Both the position numbers and the translations under genes were made by a program. Shown piece after piece: positions 35,908 to 45,924 of a stretch of 64,000 nt of DNA. The notes beneath the pieces were generated by a model that was not told where the DNA came from, made no database searches, and saw only the letters and a list, made by a program, of their open reading frames with translations. Position 1 is the first letter of the stretch. Each line of letters opens with the position of its first letter. Source of the DNA: AWTP1-13 sp963827545 (lineage in GTDB: Bacteria > Pseudomonadota > Alphaproteobacteria > Rhizobiales > Hyphomicrobiaceae); contig CAWHBI010000051.1 of assembly GCA_963827545.1 (NCBI GenBank), positions 1 through 64,000 of the forward strand. The letters run 5' to 3'.

Positions 35908-36085
35908 TATCGGTGAGCGAAGCGACGATCCGCGCTCTCCAACGTCATCCCGCGAAGGCGGGGACCCTGCAGACCATCCACGCGCAATTGCCTGAGTCGT
36001 GGATTCGCTTCCTGCAATCGGACGTTGGCGGCGAACTTGCGGGCCGGCATAAGCAGTGCGCCGGGGTGGCGCTTCGATGACACTC

Positions 36086-36958
36086 CTATTTCTTGCTGAG
36101 GCGCGCGATCAGGCTGGAGGTGTCCCAGCGGCTGCCGCCCATCTTCTGCACCTCGGCGTAGTAGCCGTCGATCAGGGTGGCGACATCGACCTTGGCGCCG
36201 TTGCGCTTGGCCTCGTCCATGATGATGCCGAGGTCCTTGCGCATCCAGTCCACCGCGAAGCCGAAGTCGAACTTGCCCTCGTTCATGGTCTTCCAGCGGT
36301 TGTCCATCTGCCAGGACTGCGCTGCCCCCTTGGAGATCGTCTCCATGACCTTGGGGATGTCGAGGCCAGCCTTCTGCGCAAACGCAAGTCCCTCCGAGAC
36401 GCCCTGCACGGTGACGGCCACGATGGTCTGGTTGACCATCTTGGTGAGCTGCCCGGCTCCGGCAGATCCGATCAGCGTCACCATGCGCGCGTAGTTGTCG
36501 ATCACCGGCTTGGCCTTGTCGAACGGCGCCTGATCGCCGCCGACCATCACGGTCAGCGCGCCATTCTGCGCCCCCGCCTGCCCACCTGACACCGGCGCAT
36601 CGAGGAAATCGAAGCCCTTGGCCTTGGCGGCCGCATAAAGCTCGCGCGCGATGTTGGCCGAGGCGGTGGTGTTGTCGATGAAGACGGCGCCCTTCTTGAC
36701 GGCGTTGAAGGCGCCCTTGGGCCCAAGCGTCACCTCGCGCAAGTCGTTGTCGTTGCCGACGCAGCAGAACACGAAATCCGCATCTTTCGCGGCATCGGCA
36801 GGTGTCGGCGCGGTCTTGCCGCCGTACTCCTTCGCCCAGGCCTCGGCCTTGGCGCCGCTGCGGTTGTAGACGATGAGATCGTGCGCGCCTTTCTTGCGGA
36901 TGTGCCCCGCCATGGGGTAGCCCATCACGCCCAACCCGATCCAAGCCACCTTCGCCAT
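36086..36958 (-). CDS. NAD(P)-dependent beta-hydroxyacid dehydrogenase (HIBADH family)
   Basis: A 290-residue enzyme of the 3-hydroxyisobutyrate/tartronate semialdehyde reductase family. MAKVAWIGLGVMGYPMAGH holds the GLGxMG loop; LDAPVSGGQAGAQNGALTVM is the substrate motif; catalytic Lys is in AGAGQLTKMVNQTIVA. The unusual WGxG-free C-terminus (DLGIIMDEAKRNGAKVD) resembles the oxidoreductase group often found near threonine or valine catabolism. ATG 36958 is used; upstream sequence is not homologous. It is convergent to the RND pump and separated from the ilvA operon by about 500 bp. Confidence 0.9.
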   Translation of the reverse strand: MAKVAWIGLGVMGYPMAGHIRKKGAHDLIVYNRSGAKAEAWAKEYGGKTAPTPADAAKDADFVFCCVGNDNDLREVTLGPKGAFNAVKKGAVFIDNTTASANIARELYAAAKAKGFDFLDAPVSGGQAGAQNGALTVMVGGDQAPFDKAKPVIDNYARMVTLIGSAGAGQLTKMVNQTIVAVTVQGVSEGLAFAQKAGLDIPKVMETISKGAAQSWQMDNRWKTMNEGKFDFGFAVDWMRKDLGIIMDEAKRNGAKVDVATLIDGYYAEVQKMGGSRWDTSSLIARLSKK

Positions 36959-37047
36959 GTCGCGTCTCCTGCTCCTGAGCCCGAGGCGACTTTTAGCGAA
37001 GGATGGCGGGATTGTCAGGAGGCGCCGGGCGCCAGCGGTGCGACAGG

Positions 37048-37197
37048 TCAGAAGCTCAGGCACTTGCTCAGCCCGAGGCATACGCGGGCACCCTCCTCCG
37101 CCGACGGCACGGCCATCATGGCGGCACCGATGAGGGCGGCCGCGGCCGTTACAGCGAGCAGAACGGTCTTGAGGGTCAACAGGCGTCTCCGGGGCAT
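37048..37197 (-). CDS. small exported or membrane-anchored peptide
   Basis: A 49-residue reading frame MPRRRLLTLKTVLLAVTAAA with a positively charged start, one hydrophobic helix and a short polar tail containing two Cys (RVCLGLSKCLSF). It has the form of a signal-anchored peptide. A moderate GGAGA-like site precedes it. No family recognised; coding status uncertain. Confidence 0.4.
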   Translation of the reverse strand: MPRRRLLTLKTVLLAVTAAAALIGAAMMAVPSAEEGARVCLGLSKCLSF

Positions 37198-37476
37198 TGG
37201 CACGGCTGTGTCACATACAAGGGGGTCGGTGCAAACCTTGTGCCGCCAAATGCGGCACTGCCGGCACCATACGGCTCTGACGCTTTGCGCCGCCTGAACG
37301 CTCTGTTTATCGCGCATTCAGGAAAGTGTGGCGTTTCCACGGCTTATGTGCATTGGACGGCCGGCCTGGCGGCCTGCTGGGAAGGCCCGGCTGGCTTGCG
37401 CCAGCGGCGCGTGAAATCGGCACGACAGGCGGCCGGCGGCTCGCCTAGATTGGCGGCGGTTGCACGGGAATAGACC

Positions 37477-38718
37477 ATGGCGGCGCGGAAGACGATGCCA
37501 ATCAGTCTCGATGATATCGAAGCGGCACGCCGGCGGCTGATGGGAGCCGTCGTCGAGACCGATTGCGACTGGAGCCGGACGCTGTCCGAGATCCTGGGCT
37601 GCAAGGTGTGGCTCAAGTTCGAGAACCTGCAGTTCACGGCGTCGTTCAAGGAGCGCGGTGCGCTGAACCGGCTCTCGGCGTTGTCGGCGGAGGAGCGAAC
37701 AAAGGGCGTGATTGCCATGTCGGCCGGCAACCACGCGCAGGGCGTCGCCTATCACGCCAGCCGCCTGTCCATACCCGCCACCATCGTCATGCCGATGAGC
37801 ACGCCGACCGTGAAGGTGGTGAACACGCGCCGGCACGGGGCCGAGGTCATTCTGCGCGGCGAGACGGTGGAGGAAGCGGCTGCCTTCGCACACGAGCATG
37901 GGCGTGAGAGAGGGCTCACCTTCGTGCACCCCTACGACGATCCGCTCGTCATCGCCGGGCAGGGAACCGTCGCGCTGGAGATGCTGGGTGCCGCGCCCGA
38001 AATCGATACGCTGGTCGTGCCGATCGGCGGCGGCGGGCTCATTTCCGGGATGGCGATTGCTGCCAAGACCCTGAAGCCCGACCTGCAGGTGATCGGCGTC
38101 GAGGCCATGCTGTATCCGTCGATGTACAATGCCATCAAAGGCGAAAGCCTGCCCATGCGCGGCGACACGCTGGCCGAGGGCATTGCGGTGAAGGCCCCGG
38201 GGAAGATCACCGAGCCGATCGTGCGGCGGCTGGTCGACGACATCGTGCTGGTTTCGGAGCCCCAGATCGAGAACGCCGTCAGCATGCTCATCACCATCGA
38301 GAAGACGGTGGTGGAAGGCGCGGGCGCCGCGGGGCTGGCAGCTCTCTGCGCCGGCCGCGAGCGCTTCAAGGGCCGCAACGTCGGCCTGGTGCTGTGCGGC
38401 GGCAACATCGATACGAGGCTGCTCGCCAGCGTGCTCACGCGCGAGCTGGCGCGCGAAGGCCGCCTCACCCAGCTCAGCATCGATCTCGTCGATCGGCCGG
38501 GAACGCTGGGCAAGGTCGCCAACATCCTGGGCGAGGCCGGCGCCAACATCGTGGAAGTCACACACCAGCGCATCTTCTCCGACCTGCCGGCGAAGGCGGC
38601 GCTGCTCGAGGTGGTGATCGAAACGCGCGATCGCGATCATCTTGACGAAACCGTTGCGAAGCTGAAGGCAGCCGGGCTGGAGGTGGAAGTGCGCAGCAAT
38701 CCCGGAGGAGCCCACTGA
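37477..38718 (+). CDS. ilvA: threonine ammonia-lyase (threonine dehydratase) with ACT domain
   Basis: A 413-residue PLP enzyme converting threonine to 2-oxobutyrate and ammonia. The PLP-binding Lys is in FTASFKERGALNRL (about 57), the phosphate loop is IGGGGLISGMAIA (about 185), and residues 330-413 form an ACT-like regulatory domain (QLSIDLVDRPGTLGKVANIL). Single short ACT and this length match the TdcB/short-IlvA group rather than long biosynthetic IlvA. Its TGA overlaps the ATG of the following E1 gene by one base, so both are made together; this points to catabolic use of threonine. Confidence 0.93.
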   Translation: MAARKTMPISLDDIEAARRRLMGAVVETDCDWSRTLSEILGCKVWLKFENLQFTASFKERGALNRLSALSAEERTKGVIAMSAGNHAQGVAYHASRLSIPATIVMPMSTPTVKVVNTRRHGAEVILRGETVEEAAAFAHEHGRERGLTFVHPYDDPLVIAGQGTVALEMLGAAPEIDTLVVPIGGGGLISGMAIAAKTLKPDLQVIGVEAMLYPSMYNAIKGESLPMRGDTLAEGIAVKAPGKITEPIVRRLVDDIVLVSEPQIENAVSMLITIEKTVVEGAGAAGLAALCAGRERFKGRNVGLVLCGGNIDTRLLASVLTRELAREGRLTQLSIDLVDRPGTLGKVANILGEAGANIVEVTHQRIFSDLPAKAALLEVVIETRDRDHLDETVAKLKAAGLEVEVRSNPGGAH

Positions 38719-41130
38719 TGGAAGGCGCCCGCATGGTCCCGAGGGACGCCTCGACGCTGGACATGCTGCGCCAGCTCGAGCGCAAGGTGCTGTGGCTGTC
38801 GTCCTACATGATCCACCACGCCAACCACGAGGTGGATCGCGGCGACGGGCTGAAGGTGGGCGGACATCAGGCGTCGTCGGCTTCTCTCGTCACGCTGATG
38901 ACCGCGCTGTATTTCCACATCCTGCGCCCTGAGGACCGCGTGGCCGTGAAGCCGCACGCGAGCCCGGTTTTCCATGCCATCCAGTACCTGCTGGGCAACC
39001 AGTCGCTCGACAAGCTGCAGAACTTCCGCGCCTTCGGCGGGGCCCAGTCCTATCCCAGCCGCACCAAGGACAAGTGCGACGTGGATTTCTCGACGGGCTC
39101 CGTTGGCCTCGGCGTCGCCGTCACCGGTTTCGCCAGCTTCGTTCAGGACTACGTGCACGCCAGGGGCTGGAGCCGCGACTGGCCCAAGGGACGCATGGTC
39201 GCCTTGATGGGCGACGCCGAGATCGACGAAGGCAACGTCCACGAGGCGCTGCTGGAATACTGGAAGCACGGGCTCGAGAACTGCTGGTGGGTGATCGACT
39301 ACAACCGCCAGAGCCTCGACTCGGTGGTCTCGGACCGCCTGTTCATGAAGATGGCCGGGATGTTCGAGAACCTCGGCTGGAAGGTGGTCCTGCTGAAATA
39401 CGGCAGGCTGCTGCAGCGCGTTTTCGGCGAGCCCGGCGGCCAGCGCCTCAAGGAGTGGATCGACGACTGCCCCAACATGCTCTACTCCGCGCTGGTGTTC
39501 CAGGGCGGCGCGGCGTGGCGGCGGCAGCTGGAAGAAGACCTCGCCATCCATCCCGACACGCTCGACATCGTGCGCCGCCACGACGACGCCGAGCTCGCCC
39601 GCCTGATGACCAACCTCGGCGGCCACGACATGGAGGCGATCCTCGAGGCGTTCGAGGGCGCGCCGACCGGGCAGCCCGGTGTGCTTCATCGCCTACACCA
39701 TCAAGGGGCACGGCCTTCCCTTCCAGGGTCACAAGGACAACCATGCAGGCCTGATGACCAAGACGCAGATGCAGGAGCTGCGTGCGCGAGAGGGCATCAA
39801 CCAGGGCGAGGAGTGGGACAGATTTGCGGGGCTGGCCCTGCCGCACACCGAGGTCGAGCGCTTCCTGCAGCGGGTGCCGTTCATCCAGAAGGGACGCCGG
39901 CGGCTGGAGGCGGCGCGCGTTCCGGTGGACAAGTTCCCCAGGATCGAGGCCAAGGGGCAGATGTCGACGCAGGCCGGCTTCGGCCGCGTGCTGGACGAGA
40001 TCGCGCGCGCGGCCGGCCCGCTCGCGGAGCGCATCGTCACCACCTCGCCCGATGTGACCGTGTCCACCAACCTCGGTCCCTGGGTGAACCGGCGCGGGCT
40101 GTTCTCGATGGCCAGCCACGAGGACGTGTTCAAACAGCGCGGGCTGCTGTCGCCGCAGAAATGGGAGATGAGCCCCAAGGGCCAGCACTTCGAGCTGGGC
40201 ATCGCCGAGATGAACCTGTTTCTCATGCTCTCCGCGCTGGGGCTCTCGCATTCGCTGTTCGGCGAGCGCCTGCTGCCCGTGGGGACGCTCTATGATCCTT
40301 TCGTGTGCCGCGGTCTCGATGCCCTCAACTACGCCTGCTACCAGGACTCGCGCTTCATTGTGGTGGGAACGCCCGCAGGCGTTACGCTGGCGCCGGAGGG
40401 TGGTGCGCACCAGTCGGTCGGCACGCCGCTGATCGGCATGGCGCAGGACGGGCTCGCCGCCTTCGAGCCAGCTTATGTGGACGAGCTTGCCGTCATCATG
40501 GAATGGGCCTTCGACTACATGCAGCGCGATGCGCCCGAGGACGCCGAGCAGCGCTGGCACCGCGACGAGAAGGGCGGCTCGGTCTACCTGCGGCTTTCGA
40601 CGCGGCCGCTCGACCAGCCGACCCGCGCCATGACGCCTGCGCTGCGCGATGCCATCATCGACGGCGGCTACTGGCTGCGCCGGCCCGAGCCCGGCACCGA
40701 GCTTGCCATCGTGTATGCGGGCACGGTTGCGCCCGAGGCCATCGAGGCAGCAGGCCTGCTGGCCGAGGATCGCCGCGGCGTCGGCGTGCTGGCGGTCACC
40801 TCGGCCGACCGGCTCTCCGCGGGTTGGCACGCGGCGCAGCGGGCGCGCGAGCAGGGCCACCGCGATGCTTCTGCCCATGTCGAACAGCTGCTGTCCGAGC
40901 TGCCGCGCGACGCCGCCATCGTGACCGTGATCGACGCCTACCCCGAGGCGCTTTCGTGGCTCGGTGGTGTCTTGGGGAACCGCGTGCGCGCCCTCGGCGT
41001 CGAGCACTTCGGCCAGTCGGGATCGATCCCCGAGCTCTACGGCCACTATGGCCTCGACGTGAATGCCATCCTTGCCGCCGCGGAAGGCATCAGCGGCCGG
41101 CCCGTGCGGTATCGGTTTCTGCAGAAGTGA
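38718..41130 (+). CDS. 2-oxoacid dehydrogenase E1 (AceE/MdeB-like transketolase family), +1 frameshift
   Basis: About 803 residues, homodimeric AceE-type E1 component using thiamine diphosphate. N-terminal half: HHANHEVDRGDGLKVGGHQAS, SVGLGVAVTGFASFV, and the ThDP motif MGDAEIDEGNVHEALLE...DYNRQSLD. Frame changes at 39678-39679 through one extra G; the second frame resumes at VCFIAYTIKGHGLPFQGHKD and continues with the pyrimidine-binding domain (HFELGIAEMNLFLMLSALG) and C-terminal domain. Direct coupling to threonine dehydratase suggests the substrate is 2-oxobutyrate, as for MdeB, giving propionyl-CoA. E2/E3 partners are not in the window. Confidence 0.88.
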
Positions 41131-41161
41131 GCTATCCTGCCCTTGTTTCTGGAGCCTCATC

Positions 41162-41345
41162 ATGACGCGACAATTTACGGCAATCATCGAGCGCGAGGAC
41201 AAGGGCTACGTCGCACTTTGCCCCGAGCTGGACATCGCCAGCCAAGGCGACACGATCGAGTCTGCGCGTGCAAATGTGCAAGAGGCGTGATGATCGAGCT
41301 AGCTTCTTCGAAATGGCTGCGCCGCAAGAAATAAAGCTGAGCGAG
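41162..41345 (+). pseudogene. hicB-like antitoxin remnant
   Basis: MTRQFTAIIEREDKGYVALC followed by PELDIASQGDTIESARANVQEA is a HicB-fold N-terminus. A stop follows at 41288; inserting a +1 shift near 41285 extends it as DDRASFFEMAAPQEIK, which resembles the normal HicB end, before the sequence merges into a REP-transposase relic. It therefore carries one +1 shift but also real decay of its neighbour and tail. ATG 41162 is 31 bp after the E1 stop, but a separate origin is likely. Confidence 0.65.
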
Positions 41346-41575
41346 CTTCGTGACGCATTTACGGCTAAGGCGAGTGAGGTGCACGGCTACTGCATTCTTG
41401 CAAATCACTACCATCTGCCTGTTGAACCACGCGAAGGAGGGTGAGCGTGTCTCCCTGCCGTGTAGTGTAGATAGGCTGTACGACCGCACGGTTCGACACA
41501 GGTCGCGTCAACCGCTTGCGCGGGCGCGACGGCCCAGTTATTCGAAAGGTCGCTTCTACGGTGACGATTAAGGCC
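41346..41575 (+). pseudogene. relic of a REP-associated tyrosine transposase (RAYT, Y1_Tnp)
   Basis: Across two frames the region reads EVHGYCILANHYHLPVEP, then NRLRGRDGP and SKGRFYGDD. The first is the HUH/NHxH metal-site strand of IS200-like REP transposases, the second and third match the conserved NR..GR.GPLF.GRF segment downstream of it. Normal distances between them are shortened and the N-terminus and catalytic Tyr helix are missing. Group affiliation by eye only; the fragments are short. Confidence 0.55.
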
Positions 41576-41759
41576 GATGCACAGGTATGCACGCCGCATC
41601 TCGTTGCGAGTGAGCCGAATACATTCACCTCGAATCCAGTGTCGACGGCTAACGACTTGCCGCGTGCTGCGTCAGGAAGAGCGACGCGAGTAGAGCTTGC
41701 TCTGGAGCCGCTTGCCGAAATCCTCTCCGGACGGGACGTCGCCACGCGCATCGAAGCAT

Positions 41760-41930
41760 GCGCCTGCTCGACGAGGCCTCGCCCGGCAAGTCCACATGGT
41801 TATGCAGAAGAAGCTGCCCAATACCACGATCACCGTGCCTGTGCCCGATCACGCGACGCTCCAGACGGGCACGCTGAGAGCCATAATCCGTCAGAGCGGC
41901 CTCGCTCGAGCCGAATTCGAGTCGGAGTAA
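41760..41930 (+). pseudogene. hicA-like toxin remnant (3' part)
   Basis: The frame ends HMVMQKKLPNTTITVPV, then PDHATLQTGTLRAIIRQSGL, the classical C-terminal half of HicA/YcfA mRNA interferases; H of the HMVM strand is the catalytic His. The preceding 25 residues expected by the family (GFxxxRQxGS) are not readable in frame, although LARQVHMVM hints at a shifted version. About 470 bp of decayed DNA separates it from the hicB relic, so this is a dispersed, dead toxin-antitoxin module. Confidence 0.65.
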
Positions 41931-42211
41931 GCCGAGCAGAAGATTGGGGCAATCGGTGGGGGCAAGGCCGTCCGGTCAAGTCCGCCGCTCCCCTTGGGAG
42001 CTCGTGGCTGATGGCCAAAGCTCCGAGAGCGGAGACCCGTCCGACCTTGCCCCGGCACCAGAGTAGACGGTCCCGCCGGATTTGGACATTACTGTGTCAG
42101 TTGTTGACACGGCCTGTGAACTTCAGTGCCTAGCTTGAGCGATTGCCGCCGTCCGTGCATTCGTTTAGCTTCGCCGCTTCACCTCAAAAGTCTTCGATCG
42201 GGAACAGCGAG

Positions 42212-42844
42212 ATGATCGATCTCTACACGTGGTCGACGCCCAACGGGCGCAAGGTATCCATCATGTTGGAGGAGTGCGGCCTCGAATATGCCGCGCACTC
42301 CATCGACATCGGCAAGGGCGACCAGTTCAAGCCGGAGTTTCTGAAGATCAGCCCAAACAACCGGATCCCCGCGATCATCGACCGCGAAACGGGGCGCTCG
42401 CTGTTCGAATCGGGCGCCATCCTGATGTACCTCGCGGAAAAGACTGGCAAGTTCTGGCCCAAGGACCCCGACGGGCATTGGCTGACCGTCCAATGGCTGA
42501 TGTGGCAGATGGGCGGCGTGGGCCCCATGTTCGGCCAGGTGCATCACTTCGTGAAATACAACCAGGGCAAGGCGCCCTACGCCGAGGAGCGCTATCTGAA
42601 GGAGGCGCACCGGCTCTACGGTGTGCTCGACCGCCGGCTCGCGGAGGCGGAATACCTGGCGGGCCCCTATTCGATTGCCGACATGGCTACCTGGCCGTGG
42701 GTGTCGCGCTTCGAATGGCAGACCGTCGACCTCAACCAGTATGCAAACGTGGCACGCTGGTACAAAGCCATTGCTGCGCGCCCCGCGGTGCAGAAGGGTT
42801 ACCATGTTCCGGTCAAGCAGCCGGGCATTCCCATGCCGGCGTGA
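42212..42844 (+). CDS. glutathione S-transferase (YfcG/Ure2p-like)
   Basis: A 210-residue GST with an N-terminal thioredoxin fold: MIDLYTWSTPNGRKVSIMLE, SPNNRIPAIIDRETG (cis-Pro) and SLFESGAILMYLAEKTGKFWP, then an all-helical C-terminal domain (YLAGPYSIADMATWPWVSRF, the N-capping box). TWSTPNGRK is typical of the YfcG/YghU disulfide-bond oxidoreductase group, which lacks a conventional catalytic Ser/Cys. ATG 42212 is the clear domain start. The DHDPS-family gene follows at 30 bp on the same strand and may be co-transcribed. Confidence 0.93.
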   Translation: MIDLYTWSTPNGRKVSIMLEECGLEYAAHSIDIGKGDQFKPEFLKISPNNRIPAIIDRETGRSLFESGAILMYLAEKTGKFWPKDPDGHWLTVQWLMWQMGGVGPMFGQVHHFVKYNQGKAPYAEERYLKEAHRLYGVLDRRLAEAEYLAGPYSIADMATWPWVSRFEWQTVDLNQYANVARWYKAIAARPAVQKGYHVPVKQPGIPMPA

Positions 42845-42874
42845 AGCGAGCATCAAACTAAGGCGAGGCTCCCC

Positions 42875-43802
42875 ATGGACAAGCAAGGCGGATTCGCAGG
42901 CGTCATCGCCCCGGTGCTGACCCCCTTCGGCGAGGATGGCAGCCCCGACGCCCAGCGCTTCGTGGACCATGCGCACTGGCTGATGGACGAGGGCTGCACG
43001 GGATTGGCTCCGTTCGGCACCACCAGCGAAGCCAACTCGCTGGCCCTCGACGAGCGCATGGAGCTGCTGGAGGAGCTGGTGGACGACGGCATCGAGCCGG
43101 CAAAGCTCATGCCCGGCACCGGCACTTGCTCGCTCGCAGACACCATAATGCTGACCCGCCACGCCATGGACTTGAGCTGCGGCGGCGTGCTGATGCTGCC
43201 GCCGTTCTATTACAAGGGTCCGAGCGAGGAGGGGCTGTTCCGCTATTTTGCCGAGGCCATCGAGGGGGTGGGCGACGACAGGCTCAAGGTCTACCTCTAC
43301 CACATCCCGCCGGTGGCGCAGGTCGGCTTCTCGCTGCCGCTCATCGGCCGCCTCGTCAAGGCATTCCCAAACACGGTGGCGGGCCTCAAGGACTCCTCGG
43401 GCGACTGGAGCAACACCGCCGCCATCCTTGCCGCCTACCCCAAGCTCGAGGTCTTCCCGGGCTCGGAAGTGTTTCTGCTCGACGGCCTCAAGCACGGCGG
43501 CGCCGGCTGCATCTCGGCGACCTGCAATGTCAGCGCTGGCGCCATCCGCAACGTCTACAACAACTGGAAGGGCGCCGACGCGGACAAGCTGCAGGCCGGC
43601 ATCACGGCGCTGCGCAAAGCCATCCAGGCCTATCCCATGATCCCGGCATTGAAGGCCCTGATTGCGCACTATCGCGGCGATCCTGGCTGGGCCAAGGTGC
43701 GCGCGCCGTTCACCGAGCTTGCCGGCGGCAGAGGCCGAGAAGGCGATCCGCACGCTCGCCGACGCCCACGGCTTCAAGCTCGACTTCGCCAAGGCGGCGT
43801 AA
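42875..43802 (+). CDS. dihydrodipicolinate synthase/N-acetylneuraminate lyase family protein, +1 frameshift near 3' end
   Basis: A 308-residue class I aldolase-fold enzyme. APVLTPFGEDGSPD, GTTSEANSLALDER, and the Schiff-base Lys in VAGLKDSSGDWSNT (about 167) with the Tyr in VYLYHIPPVAQ (about 139) are diagnostic. GxTGE of DapA is FGTTSEANS here, so it is a paralogue of unknown 2-oxoacid aldol substrate rather than lysine-pathway DapA. One extra G at 43724-43725 shifts the last 25 codons; removing it restores AEKAIRTLADAHGFKLDF ending at TAA 43800-43802. Confidence 0.87.
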
Positions 43803-43812
43803 CGGGCGTGGG

Positions 43813-44397
43813 CTAGCCGCCCGCCTGCCATTGCCTGATCCACTCCAAGGGGTAGATCAGCATGACAATATTGAGCAGCAGGTTGTCGCGGATCAGCAGC
43901 AGCATGCCGATCTCGGTGGCGATCAGCAGCAGTACCGTGACCCAGGGGGGCAGGCGTGCCGCGATCAGGAAGCCCACCACCATGGCCAGCATGTCGCCGA
44001 CCGAGTTGATGACGGAGTCGCCGAAGTAGTTGAGGGATATCGTTTGCGCCCGGTAGCGGTTGATGATGAAGGGCGTGTTCTCGAAGACCTCCCAGGCCCC
44101 TTCGATCAGGACCGCAAGCACCAGCCGCGCCCCCACCGAGAGGCGGCCGCGAAAGAGGGCCCACAACAGCCAGTAGAAGATCATCCCATGCAGGACGTGG
44201 CTGTAGGTGTACCAGTCGGCCAGATGCTGCGACGTCTCCAAATCCGCCTTTGCGGCGTGCCACAATTTGACATAGCCGCACTTGCAGATGGGGATGCGCC
44301 CCATCCATAGTAGAATGCCCGCTGTCACGGCGATGAGCGCCAGGGCGATCAAAAGCGCGGCGGGCAGCGTCAGCCTGGGTATGGCGAAACGTGGCAT
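43813..44397 (-). CDS. DUF2585 (UPF0314) integral membrane protein
   Basis: A 194-residue polytopic membrane protein with about five helices, from LTLPAALLIALALIAVTAGI to VTVLLLIATEIGMLLLIRDN. The first loop CKCGYVKLWHA and the segment HVLHGMIFYWLLWALF, EGAWEVFENTPFIINRYR, NYFGDSVINSVGDM are characteristic of DUF2585, a family confined mostly to alphaproteobacteria. The conserved Cys, His and Glu/Asp in these loops suggest metal or lipid chemistry but nothing is proven. Convergent to the DHDPS-family gene with 10 bp between. Confidence 0.9.
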   Translation of the reverse strand: MPRFAIPRLTLPAALLIALALIAVTAGILLWMGRIPICKCGYVKLWHAAKADLETSQHLADWYTYSHVLHGMIFYWLLWALFRGRLSVGARLVLAVLIEGAWEVFENTPFIINRYRAQTISLNYFGDSVINSVGDMLAMVVGFLIAARLPPWVTVLLLIATEIGMLLLIRDNLLLNIVMLIYPLEWIRQWQAGG

Positions 44398-44578
44398 CTG
44401 CGCACCTTGGCACGGGTGCGCGGGGAGCGGAACTAGGCAAGCCGGTGCTCGCCAACGTCATCGTTTGCGCCGCGGTAGGACGGCCACAGGCGAGCTTACG
44501 GGCAAGTATCTCCGTGCTTGGCCTTTTTTTGCCCAACCCAGCCCCTAAATGCTGCCTTGGGCACCAGGAATCGGGATT

Positions 44579-45737
44579 ATGCGGCAGCTGATCGTCACCA
44601 TCTCTGCCTTCTGCTTGGCAGCGCTGCTGGCACCGAGTGCCGCCGCCCAGTGCAAGCGCGAGGACTTCGCCAAGGCCGTGGATGCCGCTGGTGCCGCGCT
44701 GCGCAAGCTCAATGCCGAGAACACCCCGCGCCTCAAAGACAAGATGCGCCAGCTCAAGGGCAAGATGCGTTGGCCGGAGGTCGGCTACGAAGAGAAGGCC
44801 TACGAGGCGCTGCAGGACGAGCGGATCGCCGCGTACGATGCCGGCGCCAACGACCTGCTGTCGCGCAGTCGATGCGCTTGGCACGGTCGATCCATCCGCC
44901 GAGCCGGACTGCGCCAAGCTGCAGGAACTGGCCGCGGTCAGCCTCGAGCTGCAGGCGACCGTCAAGGCAAAATCCGCCTACCTCCTCTCCAAGCTCGATC
45001 AGATGCTGGGCGAGGCTCCGGCAGAGGCGCCGAGGCCCAAGGGGACAGACAAGAGCGCTGATGCGAAACCCTCTCCTCCTCCGCCCCCAACGAAACCCAC
45101 ATCCCAACCGCCGGCCGTGGGCGACTGGTCTGCCAAGACGAAAGGCAAGACCGCAGGCGATCAGCCGCCCCAGGCCGCGATTGCATCGCCGCCTCCGCCA
45201 CCCCCTCTGCCCGTTTCCCCGCCGCCCCCACCGGACAGCGTCAGCCCTACCGACGAGGGCTACACCATCGATGAAATTCGCGTAGCGAGCGCGGGATTCT
45301 TCGGCCAGTTGTCCGCCAATCTCGGCTCGGTCATAGAGCATGTATTCCGCAAGAGCGGCCGCCCTACCGGTTACGTCCTGGGCACCGAGGGCGGCGGCGC
45401 ATTTCTGGCCGGCGTTCGCTACGGCAAGGGCAAGCTCTACATGCGCAGCGGGGGCACGCAGGAGATCTTCTGGCACGGCCCCACGCTCGGCGCCGATGTG
45501 GGCGGCGAGGGCTCCAAAACGCTGTTCCTGATCTACAAGCTCGATGCGCCCGAACAGCTCTACTCGAGCTTCACCGGCGTGGACGGCTCGGCCTATCTCG
45601 TGGGCGGCGTCGGGGCGACGCTCGTCACCAACGGCACCGTGGTCATGGCACCCATTCGCTCGGGGATCGGGCTGCGGCTGGGCGCCAGCATCGGCTACAT
45701 CCGGTTCACGCCCAAGGCGACCTGGAATCCGTTCTGA
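44579..45737 (+). CDS. EipA-like (DUF1134) envelope protein with extra N-terminal domain, +1 frameshift
   Basis: About 385 residues when one extra base near 44867 is removed. Signal peptide (QLIVTISAFCLAALLAPSAA), a 100-residue helical domain (FAKAVDAAGAALRKLNAEN; DKMRQLKGKMRWPEVGYEE), a long Pro-rich linker (about 150-205), then a DUF1134 domain: IRVASAGFFGQLSANLGSVI, GTEGGGAFLAGVRYGKG and PIRSGIGLRLGASIGYIRFT. DUF1134 proteins such as Brucella EipA are periplasmic and support envelope integrity; most are about 190 residues, so the front half is unusual. The frameshift lies between helical domain parts and is likely an assembly error. Confidence 0.82.
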
Positions 45738-45924
45738 GGGGAGGGCATGCCCCTCGCGGTGGACGTTCCTTTTTATCATCGACACTGGGGCGAAGGACCC
45801 GATTGCAGTCTGCGCTTTTTCCTTGCGTGCCCATTGTGGCGCTGGTCTTGATAAGCGGGGACAAGAACAATGCCTGGCCTTGCCCTGGGCCAGCGATAGG
45901 CGTGAGGGGAGGAGCGCTGCGGCC

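Noticed and set aside
34215..36080. Second long frame inside the RND pump gene, same strand
   Set aside because: Out-of-frame shadow of the pump gene; Arg/Gly-rich and without domains.
28091..36958. The two hydroxyacid dehydrogenases as a recent duplication
   Set aside because: Their sequences share family motifs only and diverge throughout; they look like distinct paralogues.
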